Part shown: positions 1 through 7,342 of the stretch, in pieces
Layout: every line of letters begins with the position of its first letter
Numbering within the stretch: position 1 is the first letter of the stretch
From: Trinickia diaoshuihuensis
GTDB taxonomy: Bacteria > Pseudomonadota > Gammaproteobacteria > Burkholderiales > Burkholderiaceae
Reading direction: 5' to 3'
NCBI RefSeq assembly: GCF_003390925.1
Contig: NZ_QUBS01000081.1
Coordinates: forward strand, 1-64,000
Length of the DNA: 64,000 nt
The notes under the pieces: generated by a model
Told to the model about the DNA's origin: nothing
Databases searched by the model: none
Seen by the model: the letters and a program-made list of their open reading frames with translations, nothing else
Translations under genes and position numbers: made by a program

Positions 1-369
1 CGAAACAATCATGCGATACACCGACGAATAGCTGCCGGTGTAGCCGTGCTCGCGCCGTAATGCGGCCAGAATCGCGGTGCCGGGCACGTTCTGCTCGAGC
101 CAAGACGCAATTAAGGCGCGGTGGACCTCGAGCCCTGAGACAGTCGACCGCGCCTTGTGCGGTGGGCCGAGCGCCGCGGCGATCTCGGCGTCATCCGGTA
201 GCGGCGCGTCGGGCCTGAGCCAGCCGCATTGTTCGGCCAACTCTCGCAGTGCGGCGAGCTTGCGTCGGCCCATGTAGCGGCAGCGCGCCAGCTCGCGCTC
301 GGAATCCCCGTGGCGCATGCGCACGAGAACCTGTCGATATTGATGCATCTCGATTCTCCGTCGGCCCAT
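1..369 (-). mobile_element. istA: IS21-family transposase IstA, N-terminal part (runs off window)
   Basis: An uninterrupted reading frame of 123 codons starts at the ATG at 367-369 and leaves the window still open. It has the hallmarks of the IstA N-terminus of IS21 elements: a start like MHQYRQVLVRM, a helix-turn-helix stretch around residues 17-40 (GDSERELAR, MGRRKLAALRELA), then PLPDD, KARSTVSGLEVHR and the motif HGYTGSYSSVYRM at residues 109-121. Family knowledge: IstA is a DDE transposase acting with the ATPase IstB; the catalytic part and istB would lie left of the window. A GGGAGG ribosome site sits directly before the start. No IS21 terminal repeat is visible between the start and the hipA remnant that begins about 12 bases upstream, so the left end of the element is probably lost. 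Confidence 0.85.
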
Positions 370-380
370 CGCAGCCTCCC

Positions 381-1045
381 TCCGCGCGTGACGCTACGGT
401 CGTCCTTGACGCTCGGGAACTTGCCGATGGCTAAGTGTCCGTCCTCATCGAGAATTGTGCACTTGGGTCGCATGCCGCCTAGCGACGTACCGCGGCCTCG
501 GAGGTATTTCAGGTCGGCTTCCGTTTCCTTGTTCATCTCCACGGCGCGGGTAGCGCTGAGGAGGTGCGCGAGTTCTAATAGCGGTGGTGTACCGCGACAG
601 CCGTCCTCGCCTGTACGCATGAAGTTGCCCGATGCGTCGAGTAGGCGGAGTGCGCCGATGCGGCTTATGTCGTCGACGCCGAGCAGATAGTCCATCTCGG
701 TCAGTGCGGCGCTGGCCCCGGGGGTACCCGCGGTATGGGCCGCCTTGCGCCGCTTCGCATGGTCGCGCGCAATCACGCGGCAGCCCCAACCATCTGGTCG
801 GTGTCCGCGAACGCGAAGTGAAAAACCGAGTCGTCCTTTGAGGGCGCCTTGCGGAACTGATGTCCCTCGACGAGCGGGAGGTCGGGAGACAATTCGAAGC
901 GATCCGGCGCCGCGAGCCACGTGGTGTCGTATGCGAACGTCGTGAATTCACGGCCGCCGTCTTTGCTGTAGGTAAGCGTGCCAACAGGGCGTCCCGCCTC
1001 ACCTAGGGCTACCTTGACGGTTTGTTTTATCGCCGGTTTGGTCAT
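381..1045 (-). pseudogene. hipA: hipA toxin kinase, 5' fragment with frameshift, truncated at IS21
   Basis: The first 80 or so codons (from ATG at 1043-1045) read as the HipA N-terminal subdomain (VKVALGEAGRPVGTLTY, ending FAFADTD). The frame then breaks: at 796-797 the sequence has one G fewer on the plus strand than needed, and the following frame carries on the family sequence (PDGWGCRVIARDH, LLGVDDISRIGALRL, RGTSLGGMRPKC, then GKFPSV). The ATP-binding Gly-rich loop and the Lys of KFPS are therefore still recognisable, but the kinase core beyond is missing because homology stops at 381, next to the istA ribosome site. HipA phosphorylates glutamyl-tRNA synthetase in Escherichia coli; this copy must be inactive. 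It overlaps hipB by ATGA, as normal in hipBA operons. Confidence 0.8.
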
Positions 1046-1386
1046 AAGGCTCCCGAATCTGGGGCGACTCGCTTTTTGCGAACGCGCCGAGGGAGTTGTT
1101 CGTTCATGAGCGATAGGCCGATGTCGTCCGACGCCGTGTCGAGCAACCGGGTGATTTTGTCGAGCTCGCCCAGAACGAAGAATGCCTGAACGATAGTCCC
1201 GAGCGAGATCCCGGAGTCACCATGCTCCATTCGACGCACGGTGACCTCGGACACGCGCAGCCGCTCAGCCATCGATGCCTGGGTTAGACGGCGGCGGCGG
1301 CGCGCCAATGCCAAGTCCGCGCCGAGCTTTTTTAAGGCGCGTGTAACCGGGGCTGGGAGCGATTCGATCACATCCTTACTAGGCAT
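1042..1386 (-). CDS. hipB: HipB-like XRE-family antitoxin/regulator
   Basis: A 114-residue protein with a helix-turn-helix of the XRE/Cro class near residues 20-75 (LGADLALARRRRRLTQ, MAERLRVSEVTVRRMEHG). The ATG at 1384-1386 is chosen because the protein then begins MPSKDVIESLPAP, and an operator-like box overlaps this start; a longer frame to 1473 would read through the operator region. It ends by a 4-base ATGA overlap with the hipA fragment. In the family, HipB represses its own promoter and neutralises HipA. With the toxin broken and truncated, this gene may survive only as an orphan regulator. An HTH alone does not distinguish HipB from other XRE proteins; the hipA overlap makes the call. 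Confidence 0.75.
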   Translation of the reverse strand: MPSKDVIESLPAPVTRALKKLGADLALARRRRRLTQASMAERLRVSEVTVRRMEHGDSGISLGTIVQAFFVLGELDKITRLLDTASDDIGLSLMNEQLPRRVRKKRVAPDSGAL

Positions 1387-1430
1387 ATTTGACCGCTTAG
1401 AAATCATAAAGGTGCTTATTTGATCGCTAA
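1382..1430 (-). promoter_or_regulatory. hipB promoter with two operator-like direct repeats
   Basis: Two near-identical boxes lie on the minus strand: TAAGCGGTCAAATATGCC (1382-1399, covering the hipB start codon) and TTAGCGATCAAATAAGCA (1413-1430), offset by 31 bases, about three helix turns. A -10-like TATGAT (1403-1408) lies between them. The second box covers the expected -35 position. A third related box, TAAGCAGCCAAATATGATCG, is at 1502-1520. The arrangement fits HipB autorepression, which in known hipBA operons uses several spaced operators. Protein binding is inferred. Confidence 0.5.
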
Positions 1431-1494
1431 GCGATCTCGGGCCAGGTCGAAACATTGTGCTCCAGGTCAGCAAGACCTGTCAACGTCGTTCAGA

Positions 1495-1553
1495 CTTAAC
1501 CGATCATATTTGGCTGCTTAAGACATAAAACCGACAATAAATGATCGGTTAAG
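1495..1553. repeat. Perfect 13-bp inverted repeat with 33-bp spacer
   Basis: CTTAACCGATCAT at 1495-1507 is the exact reverse complement of ATGATCGGTTAAG at 1541-1553. The left arm runs into the third hipB-type box at 1502-1520. It lies between hipB and a tRNA-like remnant, in sequence with lower G+C than its surroundings. It could be an extended operator, a hairpin, or the footprint of a small mobile element; the sequence alone does not decide. Confidence 0.55.
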
Positions 1554-1590
1554 GTGCATTGCTGAGAAAAGCTCGATGGCGGACACGTGA

Positions 1591-1670
1591 AGCAGCCGGA
1601 CAGAGGGCCACCGGACTCATAATCCGCCTCCGAGAGGCCACCATGGGTTCGAATCCCACCCGACCCACCG
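1591..1670 (+). tRNA. tRNA-like remnant, CAT anticodon
   Basis: The stretch CGGACTCATAATCCG (1612-1626) forms a 4-bp stem and a 7-base loop CTCATAA with anticodon CAT at 1618-1620. It is followed by GCCTC-CGA-GAGGC (1626-1638), a perfect small hairpin resembling a long variable arm. Then comes a canonical T-loop GGGTTCGAATCCC (1645-1657), and the 3' acceptor-like CCGACCCACC. A matching 5' acceptor strand (GGGTCGG) is not found within 100 bases upstream, the T-stem has one A-C mismatch, and CCA reads CCG. I therefore read it as a tRNA 3' fragment or decayed tRNA. The CAT anticodon with a class-II-like variable arm is an odd combination. Such fragments often mark integration sites of islands. 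Confidence 0.4.
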
Positions 1671-1863
1671 TTCGACGGTTGTAAGGGGGGGCAGAGCGTT
1701 CCGTTTTGGGCATCCCAACCCTTCACATTTCGTCAACGTTCCCTTGCCAGTCAGGTAGTAAGCTCGCTTCCTGGTTCCTCCAAGCGATTCGGCGCTACAA
1801 CGTCAGCCGATCAGCGACCACTGGCCACCGGTCGTTCCTTATCTAAACCACCCAACGGCTTCG
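1671..1863. other. Intergenic, no feature seen
   Basis: Between the tRNA-like remnant and the next possible gene I see no open frame with family features, no repeat and no strong hairpin. Apparent peptides read antisense to the tRNA-like part (containing GGIRTHGG) are the usual artefact of translating a tRNA T-arm. Confidence 0.5.
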
Positions 1864-2187
1864 CTACCTAGGCAAGAGGTCCTGGTCAGCCAATCTCACC
1901 TCTATTGCGTTTGCAATCCGCAGATGCTCCGGATTGTCGATGGAAAAGATGCCGCTGGAGACGCTGCATATGATCGTGCCCTTTCGCGTACCGCCTTCCA
2001 CGACTGGCACCAGTTCCGCCGCCTCGGGTAACTGCTCGCGCTTGATTTGTAAGCCGCGCATGAAGCGTTGCATGTTGTACCGCAGGCAGGTAGGGAGGTC
2101 GGGATCGGAGGAAAACGAGATAGCGAGATGCTCCTCTCGTGGAGGAAGGATCGGTTGTTGAAGCCTGAAGCTTAGGAAAATGACCAC
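1864..2187 (-). CDS. Hypothetical protein, possibly a gene fragment
   Basis: A 107-codon frame with a GTG start at 2185-2187. The middle reads like real protein (LAISFSSDPDLPTCLRYNMQRF, then EAAELVPVVEGGTRKGTII), with mixed secondary-structure propensity and no low-complexity artefact, but I do not recognise a family. There is no good ribosome site before the GTG. The frame stays open upstream of it to the hipA 3' remnant, so the start is uncertain and the gene may be the tail of a broken one. It lies in the decayed mobile region at the left end of the window. Confidence 0.35.
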   Translation of the reverse strand: MVIFLSFRLQQPILPPREEHLAISFSSDPDLPTCLRYNMQRFMRGLQIKREQLPEAAELVPVVEGGTRKGTIICSVSSGIFSIDNPEHLRIANAIEVRLADQDLLPR

Positions 2188-2291
2188 CGCGAAAAAATCG
2201 GACTGCCGGCACGTTTGACCGAGCGACGACCAAAGAGCAGCTTGTCGAGCGCGCCTTGCGCGCCACGAATTGTGGGTTCGACTATTGAGGT

Positions 2292-2575
2292 CTATTGCGC
2301 CGACAGCCTCGTCGCAACCCGCATTTGCTGATTTTCCGGCGCTGGTTCAAAGGCATCCAAGTCGTCGCTTGACATGCCGACCGGCGCCGATTTCGCAATA
2401 GCTTTCCAGTTGAGAATCACAGCACATACTTCATTGAGTACGCGCCTGGCGTCTGCCTCGGATAGCCAAAAGTAAGAGGCCACCTGCATGACGTCGTTGA
2501 TGGAATCGACGGGCCCCGAGTCGCCGGTGAGCCAGAGCTCGAGGCGCCCATATCGCGACGCCTGTTCAGAGGATC
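2292..2575 (-). pseudogene. hipA 3'-terminal remnant
   Basis: About 90 codons ending at the TAG at 2292-2294 resemble the C-terminal helical tail of HipA proteins: LELWLTGDSG, VASYFWLSEADARRVLNEV, ILNWKAIAKSAPVGMSSDD, ending with ENQQMRVATRLSAQ. There is no start of its own. The homology simply begins next to the SDR stop codon at 2566. It cannot be the missing end of the hipA fragment at 381-1045, since it lies upstream of hipB on the same strand, so it is either a second copy or the product of a rearrangement. Assignment is by recognition of the family tail only. Confidence 0.5.
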
Positions 2576-3360
2576 GAGCGGTAGGTGCCGCCTTCGACGC
2601 GCACCGCGGCGCCATTCGATGCCGCGCCCAAAGGACTGGCTAGCAACGCCACCATCGCGGCAATCTCGTCGGCCTCGATCATGCGGGCAATGAGCGAGCT
2701 TGGACGATACGTGTCGAAGAAGTGCGATTCGATTTCCGCATCGGTCATATCGGGTCGCGGCGCGGTTTGCCGAAGATAGGCGACGATGCCTTCGGAGCGC
2801 GTTGCCGATGGCAGTACGCTGTTGACGGTCACGCCGGTCGCCTTCGTCAGTTCCGCCATTCCGCGCGAGACCGCGAGTTGAGCCGATTTGCTGACACCGT
2901 AATGCACCATGTCCGGCGGCGTGAATGCGCCGACTTCGCTAGACATGAAAATCACACGCCCCCAGTTCTTCTCTAGCATGCGAGGAAAGTAATGACGTGA
3001 CAGCCGTACACCCGACATCACGTTGACGTTGATCATCCGCAGCCAGTCGTCGTCGGTGATCTCGGCGAACGGCTTTGCTTCGTAGTAGCCGAGATTGTTC
3101 ACGAGAATATCCGTGTCCGGCTGTGCATCGATCAGTTCCGTGACGCCTCGATCGCCGCTCACGTCGGCGACGATTCCACGTACGCTGCCGCGCTGCGCGG
3201 CAGCCGAGAGCTCGGCGACGGCCGCGTCGAGCTTGTCGCGTTGCCGCCCGGTGATCGTGACCGCCACGCCTTCCGCGGCCAACGTTCGCGCGATCGCCAT
3301 GCCGATGCCGGCAGTGGCGCCGGTGACGATCGCAGTTTTTCCTTCAAGTTGCAGATCCAC
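2566..3360 (-). CDS. SDR-family NAD(P)-dependent oxidoreductase
   Basis: A complete 264-residue classical short-chain dehydrogenase. The cofactor motif TGATAGIG is at residues 13-20, the NNLG structural motif near 88-91, and the active-site pair Y-x-x-x-K (YGVSK) near 154-158 with an upstream serine (FMSSE). GRQRDK after the second strand, with basic residues, suggests NADP(H). The ATG at 3358-3360 gives the exact SDR N-terminus (LEGKTAIVTG). It ends close to a hipA remnant on its 3' side and lies 102 bases downstream of the Hsp31-like gene on the same strand, so the two may be cotranscribed. The substrate cannot be told from sequence. Confidence 0.9.
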   Translation of the reverse strand: MDLQLEGKTAIVTGATAGIGMAIARTLAAEGVAVTITGRQRDKLDAAVAELSAAAQRGSVRGIVADVSGDRGVTELIDAQPDTDILVNNLGYYEAKPFAEITDDDWLRMINVNVMSGVRLSRHYFPRMLEKNWGRVIFMSSEVGAFTPPDMVHYGVSKSAQLAVSRGMAELTKATGVTVNSVLPSATRSEGIVAYLRQTAPRPDMTDAEIESHFFDTYRPSSLIARMIEADEIAAMVALLASPLGAASNGAAVRVEGGTYRSIL

Positions 3361-3462
3361 GGTTTGCTTCTCCTTTACTCATCGAGGAACCGGCACTGCC
3401 GGTCTATTGCACGGCATTACTTGGGCCGCTTCAGCATTTCGCCGGCGACGCATCGGGAAATT

Positions 3463-4176
3463 TCAAGCTTGTTGCGAACCGGTGAGCAACAGATGACACA
3501 TCGCGGCGCCCACGCCGGAAGCCGACTGCGGGTTTTGGCCGGTCACGAGCCGTCCGTCGACAACGACCTTGGCGGTCCAGTTCGGCGCGGGATGGTGAAG
3601 TGCGCCGCGCTGCTTCAAGGTGCTCGCGAGCAGGAAGGGGACGACGCGATCGAGCTGGACCGCCCGCTCTTCTTCGTCCGTGAATGCGCTTAGATTTTTG
3701 CCGGCGACGAGATATGTGCCGTCGCCAAGTTTCACGTCGACCAGTGCGGCCGGACCGTGACATACGGCGCCGACCACGCCGCCCGCCTCATAGACCGTGC
3801 GCGTCACCTTCTCCACGTCGGCATTGCCGGGAAAATCCCACATTGCGCCATGTCCGCCGGCAAAGAAGACCGCCGCATATTTCGACGCGTCGACATCGTC
3901 CAGCCGCTGCGTGTGGCGTATTGCGTCGCGGAAAGTGGCATCGCCCCAATAGCGCGCGTTGATTTCGTCGGCGAGATCGAGCCCGTCGACTGGTGGTTCG
4001 CCGCCCTGAATCGATGCGAATTCGACGGGAATGCCGGCCGCATCGAGCTCAGCCAGCGGATGCGTCACTTCGCCGAGATAGAAACCGGTCGGCTCGCCGG
4101 TCGAGCCTTTCTTCGCTTGGCTCGTGAGTACGAATAGAACCGACAGATTCCGCCGGTCGCGGTGTTCGCCATTCAT
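3463..4176 (-). CDS. DJ-1/PfpI-family Hsp31-like protein (glyoxalase III / deglycase type)
   Basis: A 237-residue type 1 glutamine-amidotransferase-like protein. The nucleophile elbow AVCHGPAAL puts the Cys near residue 139. FFAGGHGAMWDFP upstream supplies the conserved glycine loop and an acidic/His neighbourhood typical of Hsp31/YajL relatives, and GEPTGFYLGE near residue 30 carries the conserved Glu. Such proteins detoxify methylglyoxal or act as chaperones. The ATG at 4174-4176 is preferred over longer frames because AGGAG precedes it and homology begins there. It is divergent from a LysR gene whose product probably controls it, a common pairing in Burkholderia. Confidence 0.85.
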   Translation of the reverse strand: MNGEHRDRRNLSVLFVLTSQAKKGSTGEPTGFYLGEVTHPLAELDAAGIPVEFASIQGGEPPVDGLDLADEINARYWGDATFRDAIRHTQRLDDVDASKYAAVFFAGGHGAMWDFPGNADVEKVTRTVYEAGGVVGAVCHGPAALVDVKLGDGTYLVAGKNLSAFTDEEERAVQLDRVVPFLLASTLKQRGALHHPAPNWTAKVVVDGRLVTGQNPQSASGVGAAMCHLLLTGSQQA

Positions 4177-4297
4177 GCTGTGCTCCTGGATTTCAATGAG
4201 TGACTCCACGATGCAGTCACGATGCACGCACTTTATTTGGCTCCTTGGTGCAGATAAACTGGCTCGAAAGTAAAGGTTTTGTTCTTCGGAGGACAAG

Positions 4298-5206
4298 ATG
4301 GCACGTAAATTCGACCATCTCGGTGACGTGGAAGCATTCGTGACGGTGGTCGAAAAAGGCTCGATGACTGCCGGCGCGGTGGCATTGGGCAGCACGCCTT
4401 CCGTGTTGAGCCGAGCCATCACACGCCTGGAAGCCCGGCTCGGCACGCAGTTGCTACGCCGTTCCACGCGGCGGTTGAGCCTGACGGAGCACGGCAGGCT
4501 CTATTTGGAGCAATCGCGGGCGGCGTTTCTGCTGATCGATGACGCCGAGCGGGCGATTCAGGGGCACGGCGGTACCTTGACCGGCCATGTCCGGCTGAGC
4601 GTCCCAACGACGTACGGGCACTATCGTCTGCCGCCGCTGCTGCGACGGTTTACGCAGGAACACCCGCACGTTCGCGTCGAGTTGAACATCTCGAACAGAA
4701 ACGTGGATCTCGTGGCCGAGGGTTTCGACCTGGCGATCCGTCTCGGCGAATTGCCGGATAGCGGTCTGGTCGCGCGCAAGCTCGAGGATGCGGCGCTGTG
4801 CCTTGTCGCTTCGCCCGAGTACGTTGCCCGCGCCGGCACGCCCGGAAACGTGGCCGAGCTGGAGCACCATCTTTGTTTGCCGTTCATGCTGCCGAGCAGC
4901 GGCCGTATCGCGCCCTGGGTATTCCGTGACGGCGACCGGAACATCGATTGGCTACCCGCTTCGAACGTCGCAGTGTCCGACGATGTGCTCGGTGTCGTGT
5001 CGATGGCGCAGAGTGGCGCCGGTATCTGCCAGACCTATGACTTCATCGTTCAGGAGCGGATCCGGGCCGGGAGTCTCGTCGAAGTGCTGCCCCATCTGCG
5101 AGGTCGCACAAGGCCGTTTTCGGTCGTCTATGCGCCGCATCGCCGCCTGTCGGCCGCGTCCCGCAACTTAATCGACATGCTGGTCACGTCGGCGGCCGAA
5201 GCTTGA
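4298..5206 (+). CDS. LysR-family transcriptional regulator
   Basis: A 302-residue LysR protein. The N-terminal winged HTH (DVEAFVTVVEKGSMTAGA, AITRLEARLGTQLLRRSTRRLSLTE) occupies residues 8-65, and the periplasmic-binding-like effector domain follows, with the subgroup signature RLGELPDSGLVARKLED seen in regulators of oxidoreductase genes. GGAGG precedes the ATG by about seven bases. It is transcribed away from the Hsp31-like gene across 121 bases that should hold its operator. The likely target is therefore the Hsp31-SDR pair. The inducer is unknown. Confidence 0.9.
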   Translation: MARKFDHLGDVEAFVTVVEKGSMTAGAVALGSTPSVLSRAITRLEARLGTQLLRRSTRRLSLTEHGRLYLEQSRAAFLLIDDAERAIQGHGGTLTGHVRLSVPTTYGHYRLPPLLRRFTQEHPHVRVELNISNRNVDLVAEGFDLAIRLGELPDSGLVARKLEDAALCLVASPEYVARAGTPGNVAELEHHLCLPFMLPSSGRIAPWVFRDGDRNIDWLPASNVAVSDDVLGVVSMAQSGAGICQTYDFIVQERIRAGSLVEVLPHLRGRTRPFSVVYAPHRRLSAASRNLIDMLVTSAAEA

Positions 5207-5941
5207 AGCGATTGCGATATTTCCCTCGTCGGTGACCCGCGATAAAAAGGCCGGCGCGAGTCGTGGAGTCCAAGCAGGAGCGCATCACGTTTGGTTCGCG
5301 CATAGAGCAGATAGTCATCGCCTCCTTCTCGTCCTGCAATAGGTTGCGGTTGAATCAATGGGTCAATGAATCAATCGGGGGATTTTCTCGTGGGAAGATG
5401 TCTGAAAAACACTTATTTACGTGCATTGCATAAATGCAGAAACGATTCAACATTGGAGTCTGAGTCTCAACCCGCCTCACACGCGGAATTTCGGATGCCT
5501 TCTTAATTTGGTGGTTTTAATATCGCCAATGATCCAGCAAGTCCGTCTGTCGGCACGAAATCCCTTGAAATTTGCAGGCCACCTACTACGCTTCAATCAG
5601 TTTGCGGGTATCGATCAGCGGCTGATGGGAATGCCAGACGCCGCCGGCTCGCGGCAAATACTTACCTTTTCGAAAGATCGGAATCACTGTCAATAGTGAT
5701 TCATTTCCGAGGTCGGTTCAAAGGGCATCGCTAACCACACATCCGTGTCGAGGCTCAACCACGATCCTCCCTTTGAATGATCAAGGCACGCAAGCGCTCT
5801 GCCTCGCCAACGACCAGGCATGCTTTCTCGCATATCGCGAGCGTTGTGATGGATTTCGCAATCGCGCTACCGTCCGTTGGACAACCAGCTCACGCCCAAT
5901 GCATTCAATCCGACGGCACAGGTCGCAAGTGACTAGGGGGC
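5207..5941. other. Long non-coding or decayed stretch
   Basis: About 735 bases without a convincing gene. G+C is visibly lower around 5340-5700 than in neighbouring genes. The only open frame of note (5421-5696, plus strand, 91 codons) has no ribosome site, no recognised family and a composition unlike the neighbouring genes, so I do not call it. No tandem repeat or strong terminator was seen. The region leads into an eroded signal-transduction locus, which suggests relic DNA. Confidence 0.5.
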
Positions 5942-6058
5942 GGTGCTGAGCTTCGCGACCCGGCCGCCGCCGGCGCGTGGCTCGCGCAATTCGACATGGC
6001 CTTCGACAACGTACGCAAGGAAGTTCAACGCCTCTTGCTCACCCTGACTGAAGCTTGA
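5942..6058 (+). pseudogene. Remnant of an Hpt-domain (histidine phosphotransfer) gene, 3' end
   Basis: Thirty-eight codons ending at TGA 6056-6058 read GAELRDPAAAGAWLAQFD followed by a helix containing VRKEVQRLL, a typical last helix pair of Hpt domains. An in-frame TGA lies four codons upstream of the first of these codons and no start or phosphorylated-His helix is present, so only the tail remains. It directly abuts the start of a two-receiver response regulator, as Hpt genes often do in phosphorelays. The assignment rests on helix pattern and context. Confidence 0.4.
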
Positions 6059-6060
6059 CG

Positions 6061-7224
6061 ATGATACGTGACCCTTCGATCCTCGTCGCCGCGCGCTCGG
6101 TCGCGGATGCCGACCTCGTGGCGTATCTGCTCCGCGACGAATTCGCCAACGTCAAGACGTCAACGACGCCCGAGTACGCAATCGCGGATTTCGAAAAGCG
6201 CATGCCGTGCATTCTCGTGCTCAGCTTCGACACCCTGGAGGGGGCACAACGCTACTACCTCGGCCTCTATCGACTTAGCAAGGTTATTCATACGGTGCCG
6301 CACAGGACGATCGTCCTGTGCGACAAGAATGAGCTCTGGCTTGCTTATGAACTCTGCAAAAAGCAGCAGTTCGACGATTATGTCTTGTTCTGGCCGATAA
6401 CGAACGATGCGCCGCGGCTCCGGATGGCCGTTCACCATGCGGTGCAACTGTTGGAGCCGCCTGGAACCGGGTCCGTAACGTTGGGTCAATTCGCCGCGCA
6501 AGCGCATCGGATGTCATCTCTCGAGCCGACACTGGCGGAATTCACGCGACAGTTCACGCAGGCCATCGACGAAACGAGCGCCATCGCGCGCACGGGCGCG
6601 ACAATTCATGGCCGTCCGCTGAGCGCTGAAGAGCTGCGATGGCGAATGCGAAACGTCGAGACCTTTCTGGCAGATCTGCGCCGCGGCGTCGCCGCGTTGC
6701 CCGGCGCGATCGCGTCGCAGCTCCAGGCTGCGCAAACGATGCGGCACCTTGCGGAAGCCGTTCGGCCCGTCGTGCTCGCCGTCGACGACGACGCTTTCGA
6801 ACAAACGCGCCTGACCGGACTGCTGGCCGGAACGAAGGTCGACCTGCTTTGTGCCGGCAGCGGCGCCGAGGCGCTCGGCATGCTCTTCAAGCATCGCCCC
6901 GATCTCGTGCTCATGGATGTCGAGTTGCCCGACCTGAATGGCGTCGAGCTTATGCGCCGGCTCAAGTCCGCCCCGCAGTTCGCTCACATACCCGTCATAA
7001 TGTTGACCGGGCACAGGGAAAAGTCCGTCGTGATGGAAAGCCTCGCGGGCGGAGCATCCGATTTTCTTGTCAAACCCTACGTGCGCGCGCGGCTGCTCGA
7101 GAAGCTCAACGCGTTTATACCGGGAAGCGTCGAACGCGCTGGACAACCGGGCGGGCCAGGAACCTTGCATCCCAACGACCCTGGTGCCGTGCCGCCCAGC
7201 GCAAGATCAGGATGGTCGACATGA
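6061..7224 (+). CDS. Two-receiver response regulator without output domain
   Basis: A 387-residue protein from the ATG at 6061 (a TTG two codons earlier is possible). Residues 1-125 look like a degenerate receiver with no clear phospho-Asp. Residues 155-235 are helical. Residues 237-355 form a canonical receiver: acidic triplet D242-D244, phosphoacceptor D286 in LMDVELP, TGH after the fourth strand, and K338 in LVKPY. The C-terminus is a short Pro/Gly-rich tail with no DNA-binding or enzymatic output. It follows an Hpt remnant and precedes a truncated receiver gene, so it seems to be a leftover of a larger phosphorelay, possibly in chemotaxis or biofilm control. Confidence 0.75.
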   Translation: MIRDPSILVAARSVADADLVAYLLRDEFANVKTSTTPEYAIADFEKRMPCILVLSFDTLEGAQRYYLGLYRLSKVIHTVPHRTIVLCDKNELWLAYELCKKQQFDDYVLFWPITNDAPRLRMAVHHAVQLLEPPGTGSVTLGQFAAQAHRMSSLEPTLAEFTRQFTQAIDETSAIARTGATIHGRPLSAEELRWRMRNVETFLADLRRGVAALPGAIASQLQAAQTMRHLAEAVRPVVLAVDDDAFEQTRLTGLLAGTKVDLLCAGSGAEALGMLFKHRPDLVLMDVELPDLNGVELMRRLKSAPQFAHIPVIMLTGHREKSVVMESLAGGASDFLVKPYVRARLLEKLNAFIPGSVERAGQPGGPGTLHPNDPGAVPPSARSGWST

Positions 7225-7292
7225 TGAATATGTCCGCCAACCGAATCGCAGCGCTCGTCGTCGACGACGAGCCGTTCGCCCTAAGCTCTTTT
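7221..7292 (+). pseudogene. Truncated response-regulator gene, first codons only
   Basis: Starting at the ATG at 7221, which overlaps the previous stop codon, the frame reads NRIAALVVDDEPFAL, the first strand and acidic pocket of a receiver domain. After about 20 codons the similarity is lost and the DNA runs into the 3' end of an oppositely oriented haloalkane dehalogenase gene. The join near 7290 looks like a deletion or insertion breakpoint. Confidence 0.5.
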
Positions 7293-7342
7293 CGCGGCAA
7301 TAGAATCAACTGGGCTTTGAGTCCGTCATTTCATGCGGATGG

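Noticed and set aside
1496-1726. Minus-strand frame of 76 codons containing GGIRTHGG
   Set aside because: It is antisense translation of the tRNA-like T-arm, a well-known annotation artefact.
5421-5696. Plus-strand frame of 91 codons
   Set aside because: No ribosome site, no family, and composition unlike neighbours; lies in A+T-richer relic DNA.
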